Source: Branchinecta lynchi (lineage: Eukaryota; Arthropoda; Branchiopoda; Anostraca; Branchinectidae). Taken from it: 64,000 nucleotides of DNA. Below, one piece after another: positions 19,331-32,374 of this stretch; the stretch's first letter is position 1; each line of letters opens with the position of its first letter. Under the pieces are notes generated by a model. That model was not told where the DNA came from. It did no database searches and saw nothing but the letters and a program-made list of their open reading frames with translations. Both the position numbers and the translations under genes were made by a program. The stretch spans positions 15,046,518 through 15,110,517 of the forward strand of contig JAKZAP010000022.1 of the NCBI GenBank assembly GCA_023053575.1. Reading direction: 5' to 3'.

Positions 19331-21544
19331 AAAACTAAAGATTCTAGCCTAGCGTTAAATATTTAACTTCGTAAATTCGTTCGTGAGTCTTGCTTGGAGT
19401 TAAAAAGGTTGCTGTGACTTCCTTTTGGACACGACTGCTGTTTTTGCTGCTCGATTGGGTAATTGGTCGGGTAGAGATTTTTCTGCATTTGAGTTGAATT
19501 TCGTTTTGTTGTAGAGAAGAGGCCGAAAACTTGGATAGGCCGAAAAGAGATGGGAGACACTTATGATGTGCAGAATCTCGGGAACGAGAATGGATAAAAA
19601 CACTACTGAAAAATGAATAACACTACCTAAATGAATTAAAATCATAAGAATGACGTGTATTTAACGACACAATCTGTCACGGTTCATACATTAGTGAGCC
19701 GGGTTTAAATTCTTTGATTCATGTGGGCCGAGAAGGCGGGAGACACCATCATTTTTCGGTCGGATTTTACGAACACACTTTTACGTTTGTTTTCCCCCAA
19801 ACCCTCACGGTAGCCAACGTTATCCACAAATTACTTGAACACAATTCCTCAACGCCAATCTGCCAACTGTTCATCCATCTACTGGCACTGGTTCAGAAGA
19901 TTACAAAAACCTTCAAGATGATCGAGTGGCGTGTAAGAGGATCAAAACAACTATATCACCGTGTGGACGTTTAGATATGTCGAAAGAAGAAATCATCGAT
20001 TTTTGGTCTCGGAAGCTGAATACTATTTAACTCAATTGCAGAAGGTTCAAGAAATCACCATAACGAATTTAGTATAACTTTAGGCGATTGTTTATTGTGA
20101 TCTAGTTTACATCCTTAATTCTTTGGACTTACTAAACTATGATTCCATCCTCCCCAGTGACGGGCGCTTCCGACCCACACCGCTAGATGACCCAGCGGTC
20201 GGATCGAGTCGTGGCTTCATTTTGGATCTTGGGTGGGGGGTTCTAGACGTTGTAAGTGCTAGAGTGCTTATATAACTCCTTTAACGTACATGAGGTTACT
20301 AGGAGTGAAGCACCGCTCGTTTCCAGGAGAGTAAATTCACAGCAACTTCCGCCTTCCGATTGGAAACAAAGACATCTGGGGACCTCCTTCAGCCTTATCA
20401 GAAAACCCGGAAGACACACAGACCTACTGCACTTGAACAATCACCAAAGCGCTCAGCCAGAAGATTCTGATTGGGTTTAATCAACCGAAAGCTGATTGGC
20501 TAATCAACCGTGCAATTTCTACTGTCGCAAATCTGAGACCTTCGTTGTCACACAAGGTCATCCGATCATTCGACTTGGTCTTGCTTTGTGAAATAAAATG
20601 TACAAAAAACCCCTAACAACAAAGCCCCGAGCGAAGTGTTGGGCTAAAAACTGTTGGTTTGTTCAAATCCCCTTAAAAAATGTTCAATAACATTAGTCAA
20701 TGTTGATGTGTGGTTGCACGTAATAAGTTGGTCCACGTGAGGTCTGGTGAGGGTAATGTGATCTAGTCAGTGTTAGTGTAATTCGTATTGACGTTTTTTT
20801 TTACCGTCTTGTGCTGGTGACTTCGTGTCAATTTTGTAAATGGGATACTCTGATATACATAATAGCGAGTCCAAATTCGATACCGTTATCGCAAATAAAT
20901 AATCGAATCCGTTATCAATCGATCAATATTGTTGGTAGATAAAACTGAAGACCAATGGGAAATTAGTGGCGAGGGGGGGGGGGGATTCTGACCTCCACGC
21001 GGTCATCCTACATTAAGAGTTCTCATTGGCAATAAAAAAAACTTCATTAATTCTTGCATTCACTCAGAGCCCTGCCAATTCCTATAACCAAGGAGTTGGT
21101 CAATCACCTTATCTTGATTATTCAAAAAAAGGACTGGCGAATCTTCTTCACAATACTGCGATTTCAAGGCTGTCTGATGTGTCCGGATGTATTCAAAGAT
21201 GACCACAAACAAATCTGACCGGGTTCACGCGTATTTTGGCAGCGAATACTAAACACATTACCATTTACCAATCTTATGGCAACGTACAGTTTACAAATAA
21301 CAGCAAAGACCAAAGCTGTTAGTATTTGAAGACATGATCAGAAAGAATCATAGAAAAATCTCCGCGATATACAAAACAACAGAACCGCTAGCAGCGGCTG
21401 ACAAGATTATTTCAAACACGAATAGAAATGTAGTGGGTTCGGATCCGGATTCACAACGCATTTTGCGAGGGGGGGGGGTGTACCCGCGGTCCGAATCCGA
21501 TCACAAGAACTAACCCAACATTAAGATAAGAACATGGATCAGAG
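19331..21544. other. Intron interior, mostly unrecognised
   Basis: One pair of near-inverted motifs, GGGTTCGGATCCGGATTCAC and GGTCCGAATCCGATCAC (21428-21500), brackets a G-run and may be a small decayed element. Nothing else is supported. Confidence 0.4.
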
Positions 21545-21614
21545 GTTAAAACCTATGATTAATTGTGTACGTCTCAGGAGGGGGGTCGAACTCCCTACCC
21601 CCTCCCTGGATACG
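21545..21614 (+). mobile_element. Family A fragment, right part only
   Basis: A degraded stretch ending CCCTGGATACGGCAC has the right-hand interior of family A (G-run, then GTCGAACTCCCTACCCC). No left end was found. Confidence 0.5.
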
Positions 21615-22354
21615 GCACGTCGATTGTTCTGTTAACAGAAAAAGTTTTTTAAGCTACGTTCCCACTTAGTCCGATAATATTCCGCAAACGAAAATACGCG
21701 AACAGTTAGAATCATACTGCGTTCGCGTATCGTTGGTGAGTTTGCCTCTTTCTACAATCCTTGGTTTCGAGGGTTTTCACAAAACAGCTCCCTTTTATCC
21801 AACTTTAATCTTCTAGCGCACGTCACATTAGACAGTCTATCATTTCTATTATATTAGTCACTCCTTTGAAACTCTGCTGTTTTTTTTCAGGGATTAGAAT
21901 CGCATCCCGACTGTTTTCAGCCTTGCATGCCCCTCCCTCCTCCCCCCCTTTGGTTTTGAGTAGAAACTCGGAACATTTGCGTAACCGGTCATGCTGACTT
22001 TCTCGGAAACAAAAACCTGATCTGCAAAAACCTGGTCATCCTCGAAAAAAGCCGAACGCGACAATGCAAAATCACCGTTAAGCCGTTCGGGTGAATAAAA
22101 ATGACGGCTCGAAAATGAGAATGATCGGAATTATTAAAGGAGTAGAGTGAAGCAGTAATATGTGTAAGACGGGTCAACACCTTTCTCCAACAGCTGCTTT
22201 TGTGATGGTTTATATTTTCATTCCGGTATACTGCACTGGGGTCCTGCCTTAAGGAGGAAGAAGAATAAGAACAGGGGTCCTGCCTTTCCGCGTTTTTCAC
22301 GGCGTAAACAAGGAATCAGACTTTCCGACGATAAAATAATATGTCTCATGTTTC

Positions 22355-23022
22355 TTAAAGCACAATGGACAATTCTAATGCTTTATTTTGTATTAAATGC
22401 TTCACAAATAAACATTTCCGACTTCCTTTAGAAGGCGCTACGAAAATCGGCCGTTTTCTTGTTATCCACTGTCTTTACCTCTCTGGCATTTCGGCGATCC
22501 AAATCTTAGGAGCTGGGATATCGTGGCAGGAAATTCAAAAACTCCCAGCAACGCTTGATAGAAAAGGATATATTTGAGATGTCACCAACAAGTCAAGCCA
22601 CAGATGCAGTTTACCTGGTTGTTCTAGTGTGTCATCAGAAGTTCCATGTTTGAAGTGCCGATTCTAAGTTTTTCTTTATGGAATAGTGTTGTGAAGCTTG
22701 ATTAACTTGCTTTATAAAATGTACCAGAATATGCAATAAGTTTATAAAAAAAGAACATAGCTACAAAAATCATTAAAAAACAATAGCCTATTCAAATCTG
22801 AATTAGACAAACTGATTTATGCATAAAATAAAGATCTACTAAGTGTTATAAGAAACATCACTTTTATCTTTGTCCAAGCTAGTAAGCTAGCCCAAAAAAT
22901 TACGCTTTCAAATATCACAAGAGAGGAAACTGTAGAAAAAGCTGCTGAGCTAGGGGGTAAGCATTAATCCTAGGTTGTTACAGAGTGGGATTGGGTAGTT
23001 TGATGTGCCCATTGAACTTTAA
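22355..23022 (+). mobile_element. TTAA-flanked DNA transposon, family E copy 1, with 70-codon ORF
   Basis: The ends are TTAA-AGCACAATGGACAATTC and GATGTGCCCATTGAACT-TTAA, an imperfect TIR of about 20 bp. TTAA duplication is used by the piggyBac and Kolobok superfamilies. The AG...CT ends rather suggest Kolobok, which is an inference. A 70-codon frame (22365-22577) begins MDNSNALFCIKCFTNKHF. No known domain is recognised. Confidence 0.82.
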
Positions 23023-23304
23023 CTAAACTTTTAATCAGACAAGTTTTTTTTTTATTTAGCGTACTTCGCTACAGGAATTTAAGGACAATTCGCAAATTGT
23101 ACTATAAGAATGCCAAGTGCCTACTCGGCTTCCCCAGGGGCTCGTAGCCACAAAGTTACGCGACTTTACGGCGTTACCAATCCCTATGTGGCTGTGGCCC
23201 AACGCCGTGCCGAGTTTGGCACTGTGGCTGTGGCGCCATCCGTATTACAGTGCGTTTGTATAGTCGTTTAGTTTAATCCGCTCTTTTCCCTTTTTTTCTT
23301 TAAA

Positions 23305-23560
23305 TAATCTTTGAGCCCAAGCTGACTTTGAAACATATATTCAAACAATGTTTACAACGGATATACGTCAGCTACGATTCTTCTTCGGCGATATTTCGGC
23401 CCTTCTTGGCAAGGGCCCTCGTCAGGCTGTCAATCTTCTGGGTCAACGTCGGGGAAAGGAAACAAACCTGTAATTCTTGCCAAGAACGGCCGAAATATCG
23501 CTGAAGAAGAATCGTAGCTGACGCATATCCGTTGGAAACATTATTTGAATATCTTTTTTC
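23305..23560. mobile_element. Family D copy, palindromic
   Basis: The left arm begins TTTGAGCCCAAGCTGACTTT and contains the TTCGGCCCTTCTTGGCAAGG core. The right arm returns with TTGCCAAGAACGGCCGAAAT and AGCTGACGCATATCCGTTGG. Confidence 0.75.
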
Positions 23561-24989
23561 TTTCCTTTAATTTTTTCATATACTCCGAGTGGGCAAGCTT
23601 TATGCCATTTCTATTTGGGTTAAAGGACACCTGAATGAAGAGTACCAAGTATCATCCCTATCTGTATGACTTCCGTTAACATTGCCCGCAGAAAACCCAA
23701 TCCAAATACGAAATGTCTTTCCAAGCTATGAGTTTTGCTCCATTTTGCATCTGTCCTTATTTCAGTACCGAACAATTTTAGAAATGAACAAATGTCTCCA
23801 ATCAACCTTTCTTCTAGAATATTTTTTTAACCAGTTAAGCCCAAACGTATATCTAGAAGAAATTCGAATACGATGCTATTTGCCTTGGAGTCTGCATGTG
23901 CAAACCTCCAGAAACGAACATCCCTATTTTGAAAACGTCACGCTCAGGAGAAGAATGCTCCCCGTGGCCATGTCTGTAAATGCATTCTCAATGGTGTGTT
24001 CAAGTATGGTTTCATTGTTCATTTGTCCTTTAATATAATGATTGATTGATTGATTGAATCCAATGTAGCGTCAGGCCCCCTATGGCGAAAGGGAACATGT
24101 GTTGCGGGATTTCTGGTAAGTTCTGTTTCGTGATTTTCCAATTCTTAGTGATATGTTAGTTATCAACAGTGGAATTGTCGAAAAACAGTATGAACAAAAA
24201 CTGAGCAGTTAAAAATAGTTGAGGTGAATTAAATAAACATTTAAAAAAAGGAAGAGTAGGGGAAGTAGCTGTTTTGTTTGTTCGAAGACAAATGAACGGA
24301 TGGGAACATACTTCGAATCTAAACAATCTAAACCAATCCAACCCTTCGACCACAAGAAGCACAACACCAAGCTTTAACACAGATGAACATTCTGGGAATG
24401 TGAAAAGTGTGGAACGTTAGCCTACTTGAGGTTTGCTCAAGTACATAAAGGGGCCTAAATTAATGAGAATTAGGGTTAGTAGATTAGTGTAATTTATTTG
24501 TGTATTACATTAGTGTAATTCTTTTGTAATATCAGTATTTTTCTCATTGCTCCCCGGTCTTTTTCATATTACATGTTGTTATATAATCAAACCTGAGATC
24601 GGCTGATGGACGAACAAAGCTACTAGGCCATAGGAGCCGTCACTAACGTTTGGGCCGCCAGACAGAACCTGAATCAACAGGCTGCGGACGTCAACCTTTC
24701 ATGTGTACTCAAGACACAATCCGGACGCATTAGGTATGATAATTAGATCAAGTACATACATAAAAAACAGAGATGCTCCCATTTATCCTTGACATTCCGA
24801 AATGATGAGCAGCATGCACTTAGCACCCGTCAGTAATAAACGCACAGTAAAAATCAACTAGTTGTACTGATTTGCATAGCAGGAAACGCCGAACAATAAA
24901 CATTTGATGGGTAGCAACATCTGGTAAACGCACCCAGCCAATTTCTAGAGTTTGAAATTACTGGCGATTTTGACCTCAAGGACTACGAG
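23561..24989. other. Intron interior with one LINE-like tail
   Basis: TTGATTGATTGATTGAATCC at 24041-24061 resembles the (TTGA)n tails at 54925 and 63484. The 118-codon frame before it (23682-24038) shows no recognised motif but could be a decayed LINE piece. Confidence 0.35.
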
Positions 24990-25155
24990 CAGGCCCGTAT
25001 CCAGGAATTTATTTCGAGGGGGGGGTGCCTGCTGGTCGGACAAAAAAGTGCAAAAAACACATAGACCAGAGAGAAAAGCCTATACAAATAATTAATTTTG
25101 TATGTTTCGAGGGCGGGTCAACCCCCTAACCTCCCACCCCCTGGATACGGCCTTG
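24990..25155 (+). mobile_element. hAT-like MITE, family A copy 3
   Basis: Complete family A element. The duplication ACTACGAG is at 24982-24989 and 25156-25163. G/C runs are shorter than in the other copies. Confidence 0.88.
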
Positions 25156-25382
25156 ACTACGAGTCTGATTTTTAGGGACTGGTATATTGAGGACATAAGC
25201 CAAACGGGAGGCAACAGGCTACCACAACCCCTGTTTTGTTGATAGATTCCGTCTTTACCCTTGGGCCGGTTACGCCTGTGCTTGGGGCCAGAGAAAACGA
25301 GAGGTCAAGCGGCCGGTGCAAATTGTTGAGAAATAAGGCTACGGTTGCTAGCCGTGTTGCCTTGTTCATTAGTTAGTTTTTG

Positions 25383-25608
25383 CTGATACCATGGTACCTG
25401 TTACCACGGTAACTGGATATACAATTAGTCCTTTTTGCAGTTATCGTGGTATCTGATACACGGTACTCTGCAAAAACGACTACTGCCGAAATTGCACTTT
25501 TCGAAGTCATCCCAAATGAAAAACAGATATCCAGTTACATCACTAAGTGCTAAGCTTTTTTATCAACAATATGACAAAATTTGATGAAAGTGAGATGATT
25601 AGTAGTTT
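25383..25608. repeat. Dispersed repeat J copy 1
   Basis: Contains TGATACCATGGTACCTGTTA, then GCAGTTATCGTGGTATCTGA and AACAGATATCCAGTTACATC. Shared with 54768-55135. A family B element adjoins on the right. Confidence 0.6.
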
Positions 25609-25609
25609 T

Positions 25610-25757
25610 CTTAAAATCACCCGACTTTTTCGTTAACACAGTATTTTTTTTCTCGATAATCGTCTTTTTTATCTGCAAAGTCGTTAAAAATGACCAGCCA
25701 GTCGGTAAATACCTTGCCCCCCCCCAAAAAAAAAAAATTTGGCTAGTAACGCCTCTG
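25610..25757 (-). mobile_element. Family B copy 2, truncated
   Basis: The reverse complement of the family B left half ends GTAACGCCTCTG, with AATGACCAGCCAGTCGGTAA inside. The other end is lost at the border with a family J repeat. Confidence 0.65.
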
Positions 25758-26216
25758 CAGGTTAGAGTGCCCAGCATTTTGAACATGAAACCTATGTTCG
25801 GCGTAAGGTATTCTAAATTGTGAATAATACTGAATCCTGAAATCTTGTCCCTTCCTGCCCAAGTACAACAACAGAGGTTGGGTTTGTACGAAACAAAAGC
25901 TGAAGGTTAGGTCATGGTTAAGAACAAGTTTTGGTACTGATTGTGGTTCGTATAAAGTTAGGTTACTCCTAAAGATGTGTTTTTTTTTTTCATATGAAAA
26001 ACTTGAATGGATAAAAGCATGAATGCCAAGTAAGTTAATTTTTAATTTTGAGTTATCCCGACAGGAAATTAAATATAAAAGAATCTGCATCCATGGATGA
26101 AATTACGTTACGTTAAACTTATTAGCTGCTAAAAAAAACTACCGATTTTAAAGAACCAAAGGAGGTCCGGGACTGAATCAGTGAATGACGACAGCAGAAT
26201 ATCAATACAATAGCTG

Positions 26217-26516
26217 ATGCGAATATGTTGGACCCCTAAGAAAAAGGTTGCAACTTGCAGCGTATCCATCAATCATCCTCTTTATCCTGTTTTGAATAAA
26301 AACGATATTAAATCTATGCGATCCTCTTACTTTCGTTTTTGTAAATTTCTTCTTTTTCTCCCTCCTTGGCAAAGGAATTCTAAAATTGTTAGTAGGCCTA
26401 AGTACTCGCTACCGGATATCATGGAGAAAGTGTCTGTTCTACACAGAACACTGATCGAAACGGCGTACGCTCGTCTGTCACCCTCTCTTGGGCTTATTCG
26501 TCTGTTTGACTCTTAA
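26217..26516 (+). pseudogene. LINE ORF2 C-terminal fragment (same family as 59430-60440)
   Basis: A 99-codon frame contains MRSSYFRFCKFLLFLPPWQR and the end of the element. It aligns with RTSYLKYCKFLRRLPLWVRN of the minus-strand copy, followed in both by an N-x-x-I-V/C-x-R segment, P-A/D and a C-terminal helix. The rest of the RT is missing (5' truncation). The ending differs, so it is a related but not identical lineage. Confidence 0.68.
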
Positions 26517-27071
26517 GTAGATTTTGTTTGAATGTGTTGTGTTTTCCACTGTTTTCATCTTGAAGGATTTGTGGGTTAAAAATAAATTATTATGAAACCT
26601 GGCATCCATATTACCGACTAGGAAAATATTCGTCCGCGCTTCATTTGTGATCCAGAAATCCACGAGTCGGCCGTCGTACAAAGGAAATTACTTCTGGCGC
26701 AAGCCTTGACGGTTTTCTTCCTTGAGTTAAATGCTTCATTAAAACCAGAAAAGGTATTTTAACACCTGATCGGTATATCGAACCGCGTTGTGATGAACTG
26801 ATGAGGCCTTGGGAGACAACCAGAAGCCCAAACATGGCAAGAAAAGATTTCAGTATCAAACATTGCTGTCCTCAAGAGCAACCCATTTCAACGAAGAGAA
26901 AAAATAAAACTGAAAGAAGGCATCCAGAATTTGAACAAGCATCAACTATTTACAAGCTGATATCCAAAAATCACAATATGCCAATTCTTCACACATGACT
27001 TACCACAAAAGGACTCATGGAGGACATTTTATAATCCCGACATTACTTTATCCCTCGAAATGTGTGTCAAG

Positions 27072-27194
27072 CAAGGCCGTATCCAAATTATCATTTTTAT
27101 AGGCTTTTCCCTCTGATTTATGTCTTTTTATATTTCTTTGTACGACCCGCAAGCAACCCCCCCCCCCCGAAACAAATTACTGGATACGGGTCTG
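27072..27194 (-). mobile_element. hAT-like MITE, family A copy 4, internally shortened
   Basis: Family A ends with the duplication GTGTCAAG at 27064-27071 and 27195-27202. One C-rich block is missing, giving 123 bp. Confidence 0.87.
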
Positions 27195-27702
27195 GTGTCA
27201 AGTAATGGGCAAGGGGGTTAGAGACTTTGCAAGTCACAACCGAAGGCAGCGAATTTAATCAAAGTCTATTAGAATTGTCATACTTTTGGTGGAAGGACCA
27301 AATGAAATATTCACTGATGATTCATTACGCTCAAGGAAGGAACTTGGGTATCTCAAACGTGGCTGAACCGCATAATGGAGAGACTGGGATCAGTAAAGGG
27401 GTTAGATACTTTGCAATTCAAAACTGATGGAAGTGAGTGCTTGTGCAGTTTTGTCACTGTACATTGCACTTTGATTAGCTTGAACATATTAAGAAAAAGA
27501 CAGCAAATTTAGTTTCAAGCGCGAACAGCTTAGTTTAGGGCTTCTGTAACTGAGGTTAACTTTTCTAGTGTTTTTTTGGTTTAAACGCTTTTTGATAGTT
27601 TTTTTACATTATTGTTTTAGCATTGAATTTAGGTTAAATTAATCAAGAATTAGTCATTTCCGGGCTGGAGACAAAATAAACAAAAATGGTTCCAAAAATA
27701 TG

Positions 27703-28175
27703 ATCAAAGGACCCCTCTTGCTTATTCCGCTTCTTGTATCCTTATGGGATTTTAAGCTTCTGGAATCACCGCCTTTCACCATTGTACGAACGAACTTTTT
27801 GCGCTGTTTCGGCCAAGCCAAGTTTTGACAGTTACGAATGCAAACTTCGCGGACAGCTACAAGGTCCGCCGAGAACTCTGACATGAGAAGCTTCAAAATA
27901 TTGTTTTTCGTTTTGGAAGTCATGTTACACCCTTGTCTACCTTCTGTTCATGATTTCTTTTATTTTGCTTGGTTTTCCCACTTTTTAATCACGGCACGTT
28001 CAGTTTTCAAATATTTTGCGTCCAGCCGCCGCGTCGGAGAGCTGGAAAACTGAATAGAGTCAACAGGCGCTAAGAAGAAAATAGCTAATTTGACGTTGCA
28101 AGAATGGTATTTTCTAAAAGGATATTCCTGAGCCGTTTCATCGTGAACAGATCATTTCTAGTAAGAGCTCTGCTA
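27703..28175 (+). mobile_element. Repeat family O copy 2, uninterrupted
   Basis: TCAAAGGACCCCTCTTGC to TTTCTAGTAAGAGCTCTGCT. It shares with copy 1 the blocks CTTATGGGATTTTAAGCTTC and CAGCCGCCGCGTCGGAGAGC. Confidence 0.7.
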
Positions 28176-29115
28176 TGAACAACACAAACAACGAAACAAA
28201 CTACCAGAACATTCCACTTGTCCCCCCCCCCCGACCACTACGTCCTTCCACTAGTACCAGTCGCAAAGACGAACGGGTCTCTGATCTCCCTCTGTATCGT
28301 CATACATTAGAATACACTGATTTATATATTATAACTATATAGGTTGATGGTTGATCTCTGGTTGGATTACAAAACAAATGCGGACTGACATTTTCTGAGC
28401 TGACATGTTGATCTGACACGGAAATTAGGGAAGTTAATACACAATTTTGAAGTTCATGGTCGTTTTCAAGAAAGACCCGATTTACGGGTTTTATCTGCCT
28501 TTGCTTCTGCAGGGTTGGTTTTGTGATAGCATCGCACTTTATAGACAAAGACAGACCAACTACCGGGATTGGCAGTGTTTGATGATGTTTAACTGATTTC
28601 CGGTACTGACATAACTGACCATATGAGTAACCGGAGAAGATCGGAAAAGAGGTCGAACAAGAAACACCGATTCCTTTTGTGATCCCAACTTCGACGTCCA
28701 GAAAAAAGCTAGCCTATAGCACAGAAACTCAAAACAGCTCTGGCTGCTATATTTCGTCCACATGCAAAGTGATGACACGAAAAGGTTAAAGGATTACGTC
28801 GAAAAGCAAGACATGAGGCCGGACTTCCAATCCTTTTTTCGAACTGAACCCAGATTCGTATTTCGAAATAATATCCACGACAATGACGAGACGAAATTTC
28901 AAACTTCACTATTTGCCACTCCTGATCTAAGAGATCAGACGATCTAAGATCCGGAATGGACCGATGAAATAACGGCACCCCCCCCCCCAAGAAGATGGAT
29001 ACAACATTCGATAAATTCATTCTCGCGCAAAATACTACCACAGGAAACCGAAGAAAGACAAACATTATGACGGATCATTCTAGACTAAATTGTTTCCTTC
29101 ATATAACAAACAAAA

Positions 29116-29260
29116 AGTGATGTGAGAGTTGTGCCTTTGTGGTGAAAAGGAAACATGTCCCTATTTTCTTTTTGAGTGCACTATTTTTCTTCGTGAATAT
29201 TTAGATTTAATATCTCAGCTTCAACATGCCTTCTCCATTTCATTTTGATTTAATTTCAAA
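29116..29260 (+). pseudogene. LINE zinc-knuckle relic
   Basis: The frame ELCLCGEKETCPYFLFECT then IFLREYLDLI follows the C-x-C-G-x-x-ET-x-x-x-x-L-x-EC pattern of LINE C-termini. The usual His has been lost. It stops at about 29250, followed by AT-rich 3' UTR-like DNA to about 29410. Confidence 0.6.
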
Positions 29261-29618
29261 TTCAGGAACGTTAGGAATGTCGCGATAGAATACATAGGGA
29301 AACTAAATGTTTGAATTTGGAGCTATATGATTTGGAGCTATATACTTAAGAATATGTGGTTTATTTTTTACATCTGATAATGGAAATCAGTATGTATTAT
29401 TTATTTGTTTTTTAGGAGCTCTTGTTTTCTTTTTTGCTTACTGTTTCATTTCAGAAATTTCATAGGATTCACAAAAAGCTTCGCAATCCTAACAGAACTT
29501 AAACATACACTATCTGCTGCAATTACAGACACATTGTGTTATTAGCCTTGCCGTGTTAAGTTTCTGTTTAACAAACATTTTCATTCTTGCCATTGAGTTT
29601 TTGTTGATACTCTGCTAC

Positions 29619-29784
29619 CAGGCCCGTATCCAGGAATTTTTCGGGGGGGGGGGGGGTTGCCTGCAGGTCGGACAAAAAAGTAAAAAAAAATACATAAATC
29701 AGAGGGAAAAGCCTATAAAAATGATTATTTGTGTATGTTTCGGGGGGGGGGTCAACCCCACTAAACCCCCTGGATACGGCCTTG
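29619..29784 (+). mobile_element. hAT-like MITE, family A copy 5
   Basis: Complete element with the duplication TCTGCTAC at 29611-29618 and 29785-29792. Confidence 0.88.
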
Positions 29785-29856
29785 TCTGCTACACTACAAA
29801 AGCGTGTTATAAATAAAATATTAGTTTTAAGATATGTAGCAACTGAAAGGCAAAAG

Positions 29857-30112
29857 TGATTCTTGTGAGGAATTTGAACCCACGAGCAGACCCGTATCCA
29901 GGAATTTATTTCGGGGGGGGGGGGTGCCTTTTTGGGGGGGGGGGGTTGCCTGCGGGTCACACAAAAAAGTACAAAAAAGACACAGATCAGAGGGAAAAGC
30001 CTATAGAAATGAGTATTTTTGTATGTTTCGGGGGGTACAACCCCCTAACCACCCCCCCCTGGATACGGCCTTGCCCACGAGCTTTGGCTTACAAGGCAAC
30101 TGCTCTACCAGA
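29857..30112 (-). tRNA. tRNA-Thr-like pseudogene or SINE head, split by a family A element
   Basis: Removing 29879-30073 joins a minus-strand sequence GGTAGAGCAGTTGCCTTGTA, then AGCCAAAGCTCGTGGGTTCA and AATTCCTCAC. It has an A-box-like GGTAGAGC, an anticodon loop CTTGTAAG (anticodon TGT) and a B-box GGTTCAAATTCC. The 5' acceptor half is poor, so a decayed tRNA or tRNA-derived SINE is more likely than a working gene. Confidence 0.5.
29887..30073 (+). mobile_element. hAT-like MITE, family A copy 6, inside a tRNA-like sequence
   Basis: Complete element with the duplication CCCACGAG at 29879-29886 and 30074-30081. The target is a tRNA-like sequence on the minus strand, and the element splits its T-arm. 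Confidence 0.88.
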
Positions 30113-30426
30113 AAAGTTCATCACGTCCCAGGTAGAACATTCCGTCTTCACGTAATATTGATATCATTATTATAAAATATGGTTTGCAATGTTACTTGCA
30201 AACCAGATAATGTGTTGTCACATATCCACTGAATTATCCTTAAGCAGACGTTATACAAATTCTGACAGTGTGTCAACCCAAAAAATGAGACAATTGAAAA
30301 GCAAGCTCAACTCAGACCCTAGAATATGCGCCCCACCCTCCTATGTTTAATATTTGAGTCTATCTAGGCTGGCACTGAAAAAACTGTGTATTTTAACTCG
30401 TTTTTGTTGTTTCTTCTAGTATATTC

Positions 30427-30806
30427 TTAAAGGACCCCTCGCACTATTTACTCTTTAACTTACAGTGTTTTAAAACATTTGAATACTTTAAAACTGTGCT
30501 GTGCTTTCAACAAATAACCGACGATTTTGTCTGTTTTAAGCCTTTTCCGAGACCGGTTGACTTGTAGCGAAAACAGGGAAATAATTTACATAACCGGTTT
30601 TTCTGATGGAAAAACTTCTCGCAGACAACCCCTCGACAGCGTGATACACATCGAAAGTAGCAAAACACGGCAAGTAAGAAAATCAGCGTGGTTTTGTTAG
30701 AGGGGTTAGGCTGTACCGTACGAAATTGGGGTCTCCGGGTTTAGAAATATGTGGAGTGATTATGGAAGTATTTGCATTAGTATTATAGGTAAGACAGGTC
30801 CTTTAA
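30427..30806 (+). mobile_element. Family F copy 3, complete
   Basis: TTAAAGGACCCCTCGCAC to AAGACAGGTCCTTTAA, TTAA on both sides, with all interior blocks present. Confidence 0.85.
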
Positions 30807-31530
30807 CTCTATCTTGTACGGTGGCAAATTAGCAATAATAAAGAAAATGCAATAGCTTCAAATTAGAATATCAATCCCAGTCATGCTTATTACAAATTGA
30901 CCGGATTTACAGTACCGGATTAGCAGAAGGGCTAATTTCTTCCGACAACCTCCAAGTACAACGCTCCCGTCTCGTCATCAGTATACGTAACTAATGAATT
31001 TACGGTTGCACCTTTTCGGGACACTGACCGAGATAATTTGGCAAACATCTTTAGCTGTAGGGGGTATCCTGACACAAAGATAGCCTTGAACCTGAACTGA
31101 CAGCTCGCTGATGTAGTTCAGTAACTCGTGTGACGGCATTTAAATGTCTAATGGTCATCGTCCTTGGTTTTTTGTTGTTGAAAAAGATGAATCGCCAAAA
31201 AAAAGCCCAAACCGCACAAAAAGATGTTAACAGCAATAGCCCTATTCCAAAACACGAATGGGCCTAAAACCAGAATTAAGTGTGCTTAGTCACACGACAG
31301 AAGAATCCATTAAATTTATCAATCCTGTGACAGAATAGGCTATTATATTCAATCCCAAGGGTCTATGCCTTTTTGACATTCGTCCTGATAAGAGCGAACT
31401 AACAAGGGCCTACAACTAGTTGACCATGGTTTGATTATTCACTATGTCCCTTCCACAATTTCAAGGTTTATTGGTGACATTTATGTGCAAGACAATTAAA
31501 AAAATCAAAGGTTAATGTCAGGGACATATA

Positions 31531-31690
31531 CACTGTAAAAAGTTTCACCGAATAAGGATGCAGTATTTGCTACTGGGATTAATCTTATCTCTATTGGGAT
31601 AAGATTAATCCGAATTAGGGGTAATCTTATCTCAATATAGATAAAATTAATCCCAGGAGCAAATACTGCAAGATTTTGTTTGTACAGTGT
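31531..31690 (+). mobile_element. Hairpin MITE, family C copy 3
   Basis: Begins CACTGTAAAAAGTTTCACCG and ends TGTACAGTGT. The inner arms around GATTAATCTTATCTC are kept and the right outer arm is shortened. Confidence 0.78.
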
Positions 31691-32374
31691 GGTCGTACAG
31701 ACCCGATAGTTAAATACTAAAAATTCTAGTCAGACGTCTAAATAAATATTTATGACACGTCAGGTCAGCTGCCTCACGCGCCCACCGACACTTCACAAAG
31801 ATCGAGAAGAAAACCCGCCCTACCATTCTTGTGATTTGGGTTTGTAGCTGAAAGGTTAGAAACAAATAGGGGTAAACAATAATTATACAAGTTTAGGAGA
31901 TAATTGCACAAATAGGTTACATAAATTTTTGAATAAGATTCACAAATTAGAATAGAAAATACTGTTGGTCTCAGTTGTACGCATTCTCGCTTGCTCATGT
32001 CAAATGGATTGTCTTTTTTTTCCGAGGAGGGGTGGGGGTTACTTAGTAGAAAGCAGTTTATATTATACAGGTCAGATTATATTAGGTTAGATTATATTTT
32101 GGTAGATATAGGGTACGTAGTTCTTGTCCTTCAGGTAGAATTATTAACAAGCACTGAATGTACGAATATTTTTTCTCCACAGTGCTTGTTTAATGTATTA
32201 AATTTGTAGTTTTGTGTCACAGATTAAAAATCTTGAGCTTGAACTGATACTAACGGTGTCGGTGATGTTAATTTTTCCAACGTAATCATATTATATTTTT
32301 TTCTTTTTGTTCATTATAAATGTAATAGTCGTTTTCGTCTTTATAGCGGATTTTTGGGGTCATAAACCGATACT

